A stretch of 64,000 bases of DNA from Vreelandella zhaodongensis (GCF_013415115.1 NZ_JACCDD010000002.1:558001-622000); one strand, 5' to 3'. Positions 25,205 through 34,874 are shown, counted from the first letter of the stretch. Numbers and translations are program-made. Notes: generated by a model from the sequence alone, not told the origin.

Positions 25205-26071
25205 CTACTGTACTTCTGACACCATATAGTCAACAACAGCGATGATTTCCTCATCAGAACCGGAGCTTGCACCGCGAGGCGGCATGGCACCCATGCCATC
25301 GAAAACGCTTTGATACAGCGCATCAACGCCCCGTTCAAGACGTGGAGCCCAGTCGTCAACATCACCAATCAGTGGCGAACCAGCGACACCGTTAGCGTGG
25401 CAAGCGACACAGCCCAGGCTGCCGTAAAGCGCTTCACCATCTAAACCGTTGCCACCATTGCTGGCGTCTTCGCTAGCAACCGCTTCTTCATCAGTGGCGG
25501 CGTCTGCATCAGCGGCAGCCACGTCTTCGCTCACCGCCTCATCCGCAGCACTATCATCCGCTGCGGCAACATCATCGCTGGCGCTCTCTTCTACTGCTTC
25601 AGCACTGGCTTGCTCATCACCAGCACCTAGTTCTGGAACATCCATCACTGGCTCTAACAAGTAAGCCGTTGAGGCTTCAACTTCAGCATCAGAAAGGTTG
25701 GGGTTACCACCACGGGCAGGCATAGCGCCAATACCGTTGATCGAGTGTTCAAGTAGCGTGGCGAAGCCTTGTTCTGTACGTTCAGCCCAAGCCGCTTCAT
25801 CACCGCGAACCGGCGCGCCCGCAGCGCCTGTTTCGTGGCACGCCATACAGATACGGTTGTAGATACCCGCACCGTCTATTTCGTCACCACTACTGGCACT
25901 GGCTGCCGGCGCTGCAGCAGAACCGCAGTCCTGCCCTTGCAAACAGAGTTGCCCTACCGGTGCCAGACGCTCGGCCATTGCGTCACGTGCTGCGTCATCG
26001 GCATAAGCACCCGATGTGCCTGCCATGACGCCTAGGGCCGCCAGCCCGCTCATGATCAGCTTAGATTTCAC
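25205..26071 (-). CDS. Di-heme cytochrome c (cytochrome c5-like tandem domains)
   Basis: A 288-residue periplasmic electron carrier. After a signal peptide ending near GAYA (about residue 24) there are two class I cytochrome domains, each with a CxxCH heme site: CMACH around residue 80 and CVACH around 225, and each with a distal Met in GAMP (GIGAMPARGG and GMGAMPPRGA). They are joined by a linker of about 65 residues made almost only of Ala, Asp, Glu, Ser and Val. The start is GTG at 26071 with AAGAGG eight bases upstream; GTGs at 26080 and 26077 are alternatives. The redox partner is unknown. Confidence 0.88.
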   Translation of the reverse strand: MKSKLIMSGLAALGVMAGTSGAYADDAARDAMAERLAPVGQLCLQGQDCGSAAAPAASASSGDEIDGAGIYNRICMACHETGAAGAPVRGDEAAWAERTEQGFATLLEHSINGIGAMPARGGNPNLSDAEVEASTAYLLEPVMDVPELGAGDEQASAEAVEESASDDVAAADDSAADEAVSEDVAAADADAATDEEAVASEDASNGGNGLDGEALYGSLGCVACHANGVAGSPLIGDVDDWAPRLERGVDALYQSVFDGMGAMPPRGASSGSDEEIIAVVDYMVSEVQ

Positions 26072-26251
26072 TCTCACCACCTCTTGAGTTTTGTCATAAA
26101 TCGTTTGTGCTCAACCCCTGCGCGCGACAGCACCATCACGCATCTTTCGCAGCCGAGACGCCAAGACATACGTTTCACGCTAGTATACCGAGAACACCAA
26201 GCGTAAGAAAATGCTACTAAGCGCGGCAATTCAACCCGCGCTATCATTTGC

Positions 26252-28078
26252 CTACTCGACCGTAACACTCTTGGCTAAGTTACGTGGCTGGTCCACATCA
26301 GTGCCCTTCAAAACCGCCACATGGTAACTCAGAAGCTGCAGTGGCAGCGTGTATAACAGCGGCGCCAGTGCTTCATGGACATGGGGAAGCGTTAGCACGC
26401 GAACATCATCCTGTTCGCTAATACCCACTCGCTCATCGGCAAAGACAAACAGCTGTCCACCACGAGCGCGGACTTCTTGCAGGTTCGACTTAAGCTTTTC
26501 GAGCAGGTCGTCGTTAGGTGCGACTGAAATCACCGGCATTTCGCTATCTACCAGCGCCAGCGGGCCGTGCTTTAACTCACCTGCGGGGTAAGCCTCAGCA
26601 TGGATATAGGAAATTTCCTTAAGCTTTAGCGCGCCTTCCAGCGCAATAGGGTAGTGAGCACCACGGCCTAAAAATAGCGCATGATGTTTTTCCGCAAACG
26701 CTTGGGAAAGCGTTTCAATTTGGCTATCCAGCACCAATACCTGCTGGCAAAGTGCAGGGAGCGCGCCCAGGGCGGTAACAATATCTTGCTGCTCTGGCTG
26801 ACCTTTAGCTTTGCTCACTGACAGTGTTAGCAGCATCAGAGCAACCAACTGGGTGGTAAACGCTTTCGTCGACGCCACACCGATTTCTGGGCCTGCCCGT
26901 GTCATCAGTGACATATCTGATTCACGCACCAGCGAACTGCCTGGTACGTTGCAAATAGCCAGCGACCCTATGTAACTGAGCGTTTTTGCAAAACGCAATG
27001 CCGCCAGCGTATCCGCTGTTTCGCCGGATTGGGATAACGTTACAAAGAGCGTGCCCTCTGGTACTACGGGATGACGATAGCGGTACTCAGATGCTACTTC
27101 TACCTGCACGGGCACACCGGCATAGCGCTCTAACCAGTAACGCGCCACTAGGCCGGCATGATAGCTAGTTCCACAAGCAATAATATGAACCTGGCGGGTG
27201 CTCTGAAACAGTGCCTGGGCATCAGGGCCAAAGCTTTCAACCAGCACACTGCTGTCGCTTAAGCGCCCTTCAAGTGCAGCGCTTATTACGTCAGGCTGCT
27301 CAAAGATCTCTTTGAGCATATAGTGGCGGTAGTTGCCTTTACTGGCTGCTCCATCACCGTGTTCAAAAGTTTGAATTGGTCGCTCCACCGCGTTGCCCTG
27401 ACGGTCAACGATGCGGATGTCTCCGTGTTCACGAAGCTCGACTAAATCGCCCTCTTCCAAATAAATGAAGCGGTCGGTCACCTGAAGCAGTGCGAGCGGG
27501 TCAGAGGCTAAAAAGGCTTCATCGATCCCAACACCCACGACCAGAGGGCTGCCCTGACGAGCACCGACCACCACACTTGGTTCTGCAGCACTCATTACGC
27601 CCAGTGCATAGGCCCCACCTAAGCCGTTAACGATTTGCTGAGTCGCTTCGAATAAATTCAATCCGGTTGCTAGCTTTTCAGCAAGTAAGTGGGCAATTAC
27701 CTCGGTATCGGTTTCGGAAGTAAAGGAGTAGCCACTGGCCTGCAAGGTATCTTTTATGCGCTCATAGTTCTCAATAATGCCGTTATGTACGACTGCGACT
27801 TGGTTGCTGCTGTGATGCGGATGCGCGTTCGCTTCAGAAGGTTTACCGTGGGTAGCCCAGCGGGTATGAGCGATACCACAGGTGCCAGGCAAAGCAGAGG
27901 TAGCCAACTGCGCTGCTAGCGAGGCTACTTTGCCCAAGGCGCGGTGGCGCGTTAATGCGCCACTGTTCAGCACCGTCATGCCAGAGGAGTCATAGCCGCG
28001 ATACTCTAAGCGCCTGAGTCCTTCCAGTAGTATTTCTTGCACATTACGTTGTGCTACCGCCGCGACGATGCCACACAT
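26252..28078 (-). CDS. glmS: Glutamine-fructose-6-phosphate aminotransferase (isomerizing)
   Basis: A 608-residue enzyme making glucosamine-6-phosphate from fructose-6-phosphate and glutamine, the first step to UDP-GlcNAc. The catalytic Cys is residue 2 (MCGIVAAV), which fixes the start at 28078; GGGAG is eight bases upstream. The glutaminase domain covers about residues 1-240, followed by two SIS domains (CGTSYHAG, SQSGETADT, GRGAHYPIALEGALKLKEIS). It ends LAKSVTVE as usual. It lies 78 bases after glmU's end on the same strand, probably one operon. Confidence 0.98.
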   Translation of the reverse strand: MCGIVAAVAQRNVQEILLEGLRRLEYRGYDSSGMTVLNSGALTRHRALGKVASLAAQLATSALPGTCGIAHTRWATHGKPSEANAHPHHSSNQVAVVHNGIIENYERIKDTLQASGYSFTSETDTEVIAHLLAEKLATGLNLFEATQQIVNGLGGAYALGVMSAAEPSVVVGARQGSPLVVGVGIDEAFLASDPLALLQVTDRFIYLEEGDLVELREHGDIRIVDRQGNAVERPIQTFEHGDGAASKGNYRHYMLKEIFEQPDVISAALEGRLSDSSVLVESFGPDAQALFQSTRQVHIIACGTSYHAGLVARYWLERYAGVPVQVEVASEYRYRHPVVPEGTLFVTLSQSGETADTLAALRFAKTLSYIGSLAICNVPGSSLVRESDMSLMTRAGPEIGVASTKAFTTQLVALMLLTLSVSKAKGQPEQQDIVTALGALPALCQQVLVLDSQIETLSQAFAEKHHALFLGRGAHYPIALEGALKLKEISYIHAEAYPAGELKHGPLALVDSEMPVISVAPNDDLLEKLKSNLQEVRARGGQLFVFADERVGISEQDDVRVLTLPHVHEALAPLLYTLPLQLLSYHVAVLKGTDVDQPRNLAKSVTVE

Positions 28079-28155
28079 AGCCATTTCTCCCTTGGGCGTT
28101 TAGAGGCGTTAATAACAAACTGTCGACCTATAAACTGTCGACGTCACCAGTTGAT

Positions 28156-29523
28156 TTACTTGATTTTTTTAACTGGGCGAGGCCAGTCTGATTTCTCTAA
28201 ATGACGCCCACGGGTTACCGCTAGCGCATGCTCTGCTACGTCTTTCGCAATTGTTGAACCTGCGCCTATCGTGGCTCCTTTGCCCACCGTCACCGGTGCT
28301 ACCAGCGCACTATTCGAGCCAATAAACGCATTGTCACCAATATCTGTGCGGTGTTTATTCGCACCGTCATAGTTACACGTAATGGTGCCCGCGCCAACAT
28401 TCACATCGCGACCTAAGCGGGCATCCCCAATGTAACTCAAATGATTGATTTTACTTCCTTCACCAACATCAGCATTTTTAGTTTCAACAAAGTTACCCAC
28501 CTTTGCTTTAACTGCCAAGCGTGTGCCGGGGCGTAGCCGTGCAAAGGGGCCTATTTGATTCAGGCCAGCAGCTACCGTGCTATCAATCACACTATGGCCG
28601 TCGATAGCGCTTTCAGCGCCAATCGTGCTGTTTTTAATAACACAGTAAGGCCCAACATGTACCCCTTCACCCAGCTCTACGTCGCCTTCAAACACGCAGC
28701 CAACGTCAATAAACACATCATGACCACAGGTGAGCTTACCGCGTATATCAATTCTTGCCGGGTCAGCTAGTGCAACGCCCTGTTCCATTAATTTGTCGGC
28801 TTGCTGCTGTTGGTAAGCGCGTTCCAAACGAGCCATTTGCGCACGGTTATTCACCCCTTCAACTTCTACCGCACTAGCTGGCTGGGCAGTACACACCTTG
28901 ATGCCTTCGTTTGCAGCCATCTCGATTACGTCGGTTAAATAGTACTCGCCCTGGGCATTTTCAGCAGAAAGTTGAGGCAACCACCGTTTCAACTGAGCAC
29001 TGGTCATGGCCATAATGCCGGTGTTGCATTCGGTAATGGCAAGCTGGTCAGCACTGGCGTCTTTTTGTTCAATGATAGCCACGGCCTCACCTTCATCATT
29101 GCGAACAATACGCCCGTAGCCAGAAGGATCTTCCAACGTAACGGTCAGCAAGCCCATGTGCTGTTCATCAACGTGGCTAAGCAGCGCCGTCAGTGATTCA
29201 CGGCGAATCATCGGGACATCGCCATACAAAACCAGCACGTTTCCGTTTCCTAGCTGAGGTTGCGCTTGAGCAACCGCATGGCCGGTTCCCTTTTGCTCTT
29301 CCTGCACAGCAAACGATACTGCGCTCTCTGCCAACGCTGCGCGAAGTTGGTCAGCACCATGTCCAATCACAACATGAGTTCGAGTAGGGTTAAGCTCACT
29401 GGCCGTGTCTAACACATGTTGCACCATGGATTTACCGGCCAAGGTATGCAGCACTTTGGGTATTTGTGAGCGCATACGGGTGCCTTTTCCCGCGGCAAGT
29501 ATGACAATATCAAGATCCTGCAT
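28156..29523 (-). CDS. glmU: Bifunctional GlmU (uridyltransferase / glucosamine-1-phosphate acetyltransferase)
   Basis: A 455-residue cytosolic enzyme catalysing the last two steps to UDP-GlcNAc. The N-terminal nucleotidyltransferase has LAAGKGTRMRSQIPKVLH at residues 10-27 and GTGHAVAQA; the C-terminal left-handed beta helix has hexapeptide repeats and KTKNADVG-like acceptor-binding sequence (VGNFVETKNADVGEGSKINH in part). It is upstream of glmS on the same strand. Length matches E. coli GlmU (456). Confidence 0.98.
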   Translation of the reverse strand: MQDLDIVILAAGKGTRMRSQIPKVLHTLAGKSMVQHVLDTASELNPTRTHVVIGHGADQLRAALAESAVSFAVQEEQKGTGHAVAQAQPQLGNGNVLVLYGDVPMIRRESLTALLSHVDEQHMGLLTVTLEDPSGYGRIVRNDEGEAVAIIEQKDASADQLAITECNTGIMAMTSAQLKRWLPQLSAENAQGEYYLTDVIEMAANEGIKVCTAQPASAVEVEGVNNRAQMARLERAYQQQQADKLMEQGVALADPARIDIRGKLTCGHDVFIDVGCVFEGDVELGEGVHVGPYCVIKNSTIGAESAIDGHSVIDSTVAAGLNQIGPFARLRPGTRLAVKAKVGNFVETKNADVGEGSKINHLSYIGDARLGRDVNVGAGTITCNYDGANKHRTDIGDNAFIGSNSALVAPVTVGKGATIGAGSTIAKDVAEHALAVTRGRHLEKSDWPRPVKKIK

Positions 29524-29542
29524 GGTTTTTTACCTTAGCAAT

Positions 29543-30643
29543 TTAGCGGTTGTCAGCGAGCGTTTCCCAAGCGTTAATTCCCAGCTCATCCATTAGCGCT
29601 TCACCGAAGTCATCGACAAATGCTGGGCTTGCTAAGCTGCGCCAGTGCTCGCCATCTTTAATTAGAATGAGCGCGCTAAGATTGTTCTCGAGCACCATTT
29701 GTAATCCCTCTTCTTTGCCCGTCGCCATAATCGCTGTAGCCCAAGCATCTGCCCAAGCATTCGACGGGTGGAAAACAGATACTGAGGCAACATCATGTTT
29801 CACTGGCAGACCAGTACGCGGGTCAATGGTGTGGGAAAAACGCTCACCATCGACTTCAAAGTAGTTTCGGTAATCACCCGAGGTGGCAACTGAGATATCG
29901 CTCAGGGGTAGAATGTGCTGGGCCGTTTGCTCACCATCTTCCGGCACTTCAATACCAATGCGCCATGGGGTCTGATCTTCGACATCACGGTAACCACGGG
30001 CAACGATATCGCCTCCCAGGTTGACGAGGTAGTTTTCGATCCCTTGTTGATCAAGATATGCAGCGACGCGATCTGTTCCATGCCCTTTAGCAACACCGGA
30101 AAGGTCAGCGAACACATCGCGAGTACGCCGAGCCTGCATTCGCTCGACGTCAACATCCACAGCGTCATAGCCAATGGTTGCCAAGCGTTCATTTAACTCA
30201 TCCTCTGAAGGCACTTCTTCGGGGCGTGCTTCAGGGCCAAAACTCCATAGGTTAACGACACTGCCCACGGTGATATCGAATGCACCATGGCTTGCTTCTG
30301 CCACTGAACGACTAATCGCCAACACTTCGATCAACTCATTGGAAAGCGGCTGCCATTCGTTAAGTGGGGCCTCGTTAAAGGCGATAAGCTCCGCATCATC
30401 ACGATATGTTGACATCGCTTGATCAACACTCTCAAGCTCGGCAAGAAAGCCCTCTTCCAGCGCGTTTGCTTCACCCTGGGTGAGAGGCTCCGCTAACGTT
30501 ACTTGATAGAAAGAGCCAAAGATCCCGCCTTCAAAGCGAACAGGCGTATCGAGTGGTCGGTCATTCTCTGAGCATCCAGTTAGTATAAAGGTGGTCACCA
30601 GCACTAGGCTGCTAACACGCAATAACCGGTGATTGCTTTTCAT
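29543..30643 (-). CDS. apbE: FAD:protein FMN transferase (ApbE lipoprotein)
   Basis: A 366-residue ApbE family protein that attaches FMN to Thr residues of exported flavoproteins such as NqrB/C or RnfG/D. It has a lipoprotein signal (lipobox ILTGC, Cys near residue 24), the FGSFYQVTL opening, DLSGVAKGHGTDR (substrate/Mg site) and NLGGDIVARG, then SHTIDPRTGLP. Start 30643 has AAGGGA upstream, preferred to an ATG at 30661. No target flavoprotein gene lies in the window. Confidence 0.93.
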   Translation of the reverse strand: MKSNHRLLRVSSLVLVTTFILTGCSENDRPLDTPVRFEGGIFGSFYQVTLAEPLTQGEANALEEGFLAELESVDQAMSTYRDDAELIAFNEAPLNEWQPLSNELIEVLAISRSVAEASHGAFDITVGSVVNLWSFGPEARPEEVPSEDELNERLATIGYDAVDVDVERMQARRTRDVFADLSGVAKGHGTDRVAAYLDQQGIENYLVNLGGDIVARGYRDVEDQTPWRIGIEVPEDGEQTAQHILPLSDISVATSGDYRNYFEVDGERFSHTIDPRTGLPVKHDVASVSVFHPSNAWADAWATAIMATGKEEGLQMVLENNLSALILIKDGEHWRSLASPAFVDDFGEALMDELGINAWETLADNR

Positions 30644-30673
30644 CGTATTTCCCTTGAGCAATATTCGCTGTTA

Positions 30674-31474
30674 TTAGAAGTGGAAAAACCACAACAGCCA
30701 AGCACCAAACAGCACTCGGTACACCACGAAAGGTTGCATACCTAGCTTTTTAATGACAACCAAGAAGTAGTGTATACAGAGGTACGCGCTAATTCCCGAA
30801 AGAAGCGTACCAACAATCATGGCAGGCCAATCTATCGGCTCTGGGGTGCCTATCAACCCAACTACTTCTAATCCCCCTGCCAGAACGATGACAGGAATTG
30901 AGAGAAGAAAAGAGAAGCGTGCCGCACCTTCGCGGCTCATACCCACCAGCAGCGCGGCCGTGATCGTAATCCCCGAGCGAGAGGTGCCCGGTATCAGTGC
31001 CAACGCCTGCGCGAAGCCAATGATGAGCACATCCTTTACGCGCATATGGTACTCGCTGCGACTTCCGCGTTTTTTCCAATCCGCGTAGCCTAGCAGCAAA
31101 CCGAAAACGATAAGGCTAATGCCTATAATCAGCGTCGAGCGCATATGGTCGGCGATAAGGTCGCGCCCAAGAAAACCAATAACACAAACGGGAAGCGTCG
31201 CGAGTACCACCCATAGCGCCAACTTGGCGTCTTCATCAACACCTTTACCTTGTATGGCACTTAGGCTGCTTGAGACCATGCGGAAAATTTCATGGCGAAA
31301 GTAGAGGATAACTGCCGCTAAACTGCCAATATGCAGCGCAACGTCGAAAGCAAGGCCTTGATCTTCCCAAGCAGTGAGAACGGGCACCAAAATCAAATGC
31401 GCTGAACTCGAAATAGGCAAAAACTCTGTTAGTCCTTGTACTACCGCTAACACCACTACCTGGAGCCAATCCAT
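30674..31474 (-). CDS. uppP: Undecaprenyl-diphosphate phosphatase
   Basis: A 266-residue inner-membrane phosphatase (BacA/UppP) that recycles the lipid carrier for peptidoglycan. The N-terminal LTEFLPISSSAHLIL (residues 15-29) and the central PGTSRSGITITAALLVGMSR carry the conserved catalytic Glu, Ser, His and Arg. Multiple hydrophobic segments fill the length. It is 31 bases before apbE's start on the same strand and may be co-transcribed with it. Confidence 0.97.
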   Translation of the reverse strand: MDWLQVVVLAVVQGLTEFLPISSSAHLILVPVLTAWEDQGLAFDVALHIGSLAAVILYFRHEIFRMVSSSLSAIQGKGVDEDAKLALWVVLATLPVCVIGFLGRDLIADHMRSTLIIGISLIVFGLLLGYADWKKRGSRSEYHMRVKDVLIIGFAQALALIPGTSRSGITITAALLVGMSREGAARFSFLLSIPVIVLAGGLEVVGLIGTPEPIDWPAMIVGTLLSGISAYLCIHYFLVVIKKLGMQPFVVYRVLFGAWLLWFFHF

Positions 31475-31661
31475 AGGTCGTCCTGTTAATGTTACGTCGT
31501 TAAATGAAGCTTACCCACGTGCAGTGGCGCTAAGGATACACATCCCTTTATTCGTTGTCCGTACTCGGGATACACGCAAATTCGTAAGAAGGTATAGAGC
31601 CAGGGCCGTCGTAAGCTACAATAGGCATCTATTAGAAGTGCGCGTCCCGACAAGGTACCTC

Positions 31662-32852
31662 ATGACTCAGACCGTAGAATCACCAGTGGTTCCCAAACGT
31701 GAGCTAGATAGCCGAGAAGCCAAGCGCGTCACCTACATTGGGGCGTGGCTGGATGGCATTCTTAGCGTTGTCAAAGTAGTCGTAGGCTTTCTGGTTGGTT
31801 CAGCCGCCTTGATTGCTGATGGTATCCACTCTCTGTCGGATCTTGTAACTGACGGCTTCGTGCTGGCTGCTATCCATTATGGGCGCCAGGAGCCTGACGA
31901 CGATCACCACTACGGTCATGGACGAATTGAGACACTGACGACGCTGCTGCTGGGCAGTGTGCTTATCTTTGTTGCTGGGGGGATTGCGTGGTCTAGCTTA
32001 GATCGTCTGTTTAGCGGCACTGCGGTAGGCGCGCCTGGGATTATTGCTATTGTGATCACCATCGCGGCCCTGCTTAGCAAAGAGTGGATTTTTCGTTATA
32101 CCATGCGCGTTGCCAAACGCGTGAACTCAAAGCTTCTTGAAGCCAATGCCTGGCATTCGCGCAGCGATGCACTCTCCACACTAGTGGTGCTAATAGCGCT
32201 GATTGGCGCACAGTTTGGTTTTGGCTGGTTAGATGCCGTTGCTGCGATTATCGTCGGTTTGCTAGTGGGTAAAGTCGGCTGGGATTTGTTGTGGGAGTCT
32301 GCCAGAGAGCTTGTGGACACTGCGTTGCCTGAAAACGTTCAGCAACAGATGCATGACGTTGCCTGTAGCGTGCCGGGCGTCGATAGCGTTCACGACTTAC
32401 GTACCCGCCAGTCAGCTGGCTGGGTAATGGTTGACCTGCATGTTGTGGTTGGACCAAAAATTACCGTATCGGAGGCACACGAGATCGGTAACGAAGTGAG
32501 CCGCCGTCTACGCCATGAGTTTCCGCTTCTCACCGATGTTATTTTTCACGTTGACCCAGAAGATGACGCCGGAGAAGGTGACCCCAGCCGCTTACCGGGA
32601 CTGCCGCTGCGTCCTGAAGTGGAAGCGGCACTGAATGAGAGATGGTATATGCATCCTGTGTGGCGCACGCTGAGTGAACTTCAGCTGCACTACCTTGACG
32701 GCAAAGTCTCGGTTTCCCTGGTGATTGGTGATGCCGTTAATCAACCGCCACAGTGCTTGGCCAGCCAACTGAAGGGATTGGCTAGCGATATCGAGTGGTT
32801 AGGCCACGTAGAAATTCTGTTTATTACTCGCGCAGCAAGTAATGCACCTTAA
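31662..32852 (+). CDS. Cation diffusion facilitator transporter
   Basis: A 396-residue CDF-family metal/proton antiporter. The membrane domain has ALIADGIHSLSDLVTDG (metal-site H and D in TM2), GHGRIET and WHSRSDALSTLVVLIAL (H and D in TM5). The cytoplasmic C-terminal domain extends well past the usual 300 residues, carrying an extra segment from about residue 300. The start at 31662 has AAGGT upstream; a longer reading from 31374 runs through the promoter and is antisense to uppP. Its end overlaps mnhE by 11 bases, linking it to the antiporter operon. Zn, Fe or other metal specificity is not evident. Confidence 0.88.
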   Translation: MTQTVESPVVPKRELDSREAKRVTYIGAWLDGILSVVKVVVGFLVGSAALIADGIHSLSDLVTDGFVLAAIHYGRQEPDDDHHYGHGRIETLTTLLLGSVLIFVAGGIAWSSLDRLFSGTAVGAPGIIAIVITIAALLSKEWIFRYTMRVAKRVNSKLLEANAWHSRSDALSTLVVLIALIGAQFGFGWLDAVAAIIVGLLVGKVGWDLLWESARELVDTALPENVQQQMHDVACSVPGVDSVHDLRTRQSAGWVMVDLHVVVGPKITVSEAHEIGNEVSRRLRHEFPLLTDVIFHVDPEDDAGEGDPSRLPGLPLRPEVEAALNERWYMHPVWRTLSELQLHYLDGKVSVSLVIGDAVNQPPQCLASQLKGLASDIEWLGHVEILFITRAASNAP

Positions 32853-33369
32853 TATCCATGGGTTACACGCTGTTCTACAACGCTGGAAAGTGCCACCCTG
32901 GCGCACTCTACTATGGCGCACCACCCTCTACAGCGGCTTATGGTGGGTACTGACAGAAGGTACCGGCAGTGTTTGGATAGGTGTTCCTCTGGCACTTGCT
33001 ATTGCGCTTTGTGCGCCACTTAATACCAACACATGGTCAGCTCATTTACGCTGGTGGAAACTTCCTGCCTTTATCGGCTTTATGGTGAAACTAAGCGTAA
33101 GCGGTGCAGTAGAAGTTGCTAAGTTGGCGTTAAGCCGACGTTGTGATGCCAATACGCATACACGTGTCTATTATTTCCGCTTGCTTACCTGTCCATCTCA
33201 TCAATTATTAATGGCTAATTTGGTTAATCTAACGCCTGGTACGCTCACCCTACGCATTAGTGACGACACGCTTTATATTCACATTCTCCACCACCCTCAG
33301 ATAGCGGCTCAGCTTCGCGAACTTGAAAGCCGTATCGCTGAACTTTATGGTTTAAAGCATGGGCGTTGA
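32842..33369 (+). CDS. mnhE: Mrp-type Na+/H+ antiporter subunit E
   Basis: A 175-residue membrane protein of the MnhE/MrpE/PhaE family, with hydrophobic segments in the first 100 residues (GLWWVLTEG, FIGFMVKLSVSGAVEVAKLAL) and the cytoplasmic tail LLMANLVNLTPGTLTL characteristic of the family. It overlaps the CDF gene before it and mnhF after it by 11 bases each, so the operon is tightly coupled. MrpE is needed for assembly or stability of the complex. Confidence 0.93.
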   Translation: MHLNIHGLHAVLQRWKVPPWRTLLWRTTLYSGLWWVLTEGTGSVWIGVPLALAIALCAPLNTNTWSAHLRWWKLPAFIGFMVKLSVSGAVEVAKLALSRRCDANTHTRVYYFRLLTCPSHQLLMANLVNLTPGTLTLRISDDTLYIHILHHPQIAAQLRELESRIAELYGLKHGR

Positions 33370-33658
33370 AGAGTGGATTCGGCTTGTTTATATCATTGCC
33401 AGCGCTGTGCTGCTTGCAAATGCGGTGGTATCGCTTTGGCGACTCTATCTTGGGCCTACCAACGCTGACCGTATGCTGGCAGTGGAGTTTTTCACGACCT
33501 CGACGTTGGCCATTGTATTGCTGTTTAGCGCCTACTTTACGTTACCGGCACTGATCGATATTGCTCTGCTCTTTGCTCTATTGGCCGCGCTGGGCACGGC
33601 TAATTTTGTTGTTCGCCATCATTCATCTCAACGGAAGGAGCCTAATGATGATGGGTGA
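33359..33658 (+). CDS. mnhF: Mrp-type Na+/H+ antiporter subunit F
   Basis: A 99-residue membrane protein with three hydrophobic segments and the family signature LGPTNADRMLAVE followed by ALIDIALLFALLAALGT. It overlaps mnhE by 11 bases and mnhG by about 14. The role is structural within the multi-subunit antiporter. Confidence 0.93.
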   Translation: MGVEEWIRLVYIIASAVLLANAVVSLWRLYLGPTNADRMLAVEFFTTSTLAIVLLFSAYFTLPALIDIALLFALLAALGTANFVVRHHSSQRKEPNDDG

Positions 33659-33971
33659 TCTGCTAGGTATAGCCCTTATTCTATTAAGCCTGCCCTTTTT
33701 TATTGCCAGTACGGTTGGCTTGCTGCGCTTTCCCGATGTTTATGCGCGGCTTCATGCACTTACTAAAGCGGATAACGTTGGCTTAGGACTCATTTGCTTA
33801 GGCCTTGCCGTGCAGGCCGACAGTGTCGCCGTTGGACTTAAAATAGTGTTGATTTGGGGGCTATTGCTTTTAGCCTCCAGCACGGGAGCCACTCTTATTT
33901 CCACTTCAGCCTTACGTCACGGCCACCCGCCCAGACAACGTAATGACGTGGATAAACATGCTGGCCGTTGA
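33645..33971 (+). CDS. mnhG: Mrp-type Na+/H+ antiporter subunit G
   Basis: A 108-residue membrane protein. GLLRFPDVYARLHALTKADN is the family signature, followed by two hydrophobic segments. AAGGAG lies just before a run of three ATGs (33645, 33648, 33651); the first is listed, any could serve. It overlaps mnhF at its start and the DUF4040/MnhB gene at its end. Confidence 0.92.
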   Translation: MMMGDLLGIALILLSLPFFIASTVGLLRFPDVYARLHALTKADNVGLGLICLGLAVQADSVAVGLKIVLIWGLLLLASSTGATLISTSALRHGHPPRQRNDVDKHAGR

Positions 33972-34872
33972 CCTTCTACTTACGTTGGCAGCGCTTGCGA
34001 CCGCTGGGCAGTGTCTATTACTTCCTGGATTATTTCGTGCGGTTGCCAATTTAATGGCCTTTGGTCTGGTGATGGCGCTTATTTGGGTCCGTTTAGATGC
34101 CCCTGATGTGGCCCTTGCGGAAGCTGCGATTGGCGCTGGCATTACGGGCGCACTGTTACTCACCGCCGTGGGGCAACTTCCCGCTTCTCAGCGACAGCTG
34201 CACCATGAGCACTACCGTGTGCCACGGCGATTTATTCCAATGACGATTATCGTGGTGTTCGTTGGAGGTGTGCTGTGGGCGACAATGCTCGCTCTCCCTA
34301 AAGTAGGGCTAGTTAAGGAAATAGCGGCTGTACTCCCTGAGAGCGGTGCTGAGCACGCAGTAACGGCGATATTACTTAACTTGCGTGGTATCGATACCTT
34401 ATTGGAAATTGCCGTCATGCTATGCGCTGTTGCGGCGATTTGGTCTCTTCAGAGAGCTATTCCTCCGCCCGCATTAGAGCTCAACTACCCTGGACTTACA
34501 ACGCTGGCACGCTGGCTACACCCCCTGTTTTTATTAACCTTTAGCTACTTTCTCTGGCAGGGTACCCATGCACCGGGCGGTGCTTTTCCAGCAGGCGCCG
34601 TATTGGGAGCTGGCGGCGTACTATTGTTACTCACTGGGAGTATTGGGTGGATGTATCGTCATTATTACAACCAACTCTTACGCTGGTTATTAGCCGCCGG
34701 ATTATTACTCTTTCTTGCCACGGCGCTCGCTGGCTTACTGATGACAGGTTCACTTTACGGCCTACCGCCGCAACTGGCAGGCTATTTTATTATTGCCATT
34801 GAAGTCGCCGCTGCGCTGTCGATCGCCCTTATGCTGATGACTTTTTACCTATTTGGGCGACCGAGAAGTTAG
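33943..34872 (+). CDS. mnhB: Fused DUF4040 (MbhD-like) and MnhB antiporter subunit
   Basis: A 309-residue membrane protein. Residues 1-85 match the DUF4040/MbhD-like domain (LDAPDVALAEAAIGAGITGA), which in canonical Mrp systems is the C-terminal part of MrpA. The rest is MnhB: LLNLRGIDTLLEIAVMLCA, then TFSYFLWQGTHAPGGAFPAG. So this gene carries what is normally the MrpA tail fused to MrpB, separate from the large antiporter subunit. It overlaps mnhG by 29 bases. Confidence 0.87.
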   Translation: MTWINMLAVDLLLTLAALATAGQCLLLPGLFRAVANLMAFGLVMALIWVRLDAPDVALAEAAIGAGITGALLLTAVGQLPASQRQLHHEHYRVPRRFIPMTIIVVFVGGVLWATMLALPKVGLVKEIAAVLPESGAEHAVTAILLNLRGIDTLLEIAVMLCAVAAIWSLQRAIPPPALELNYPGLTTLARWLHPLFLLTFSYFLWQGTHAPGGAFPAGAVLGAGGVLLLLTGSIGWMYRHYYNQLLRWLLAAGLLLFLATALAGLLMTGSLYGLPPQLAGYFIIAIEVAAALSIALMLMTFYLFGRPRS

Positions 34873-34874
34873 CC

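Noticed and set aside
31374-31661. 96-residue N-terminal extension of the CDF transporter
   Set aside because: It is antisense to uppP and crosses the likely promoter; the start at 31662 has an RBS and matches the family.
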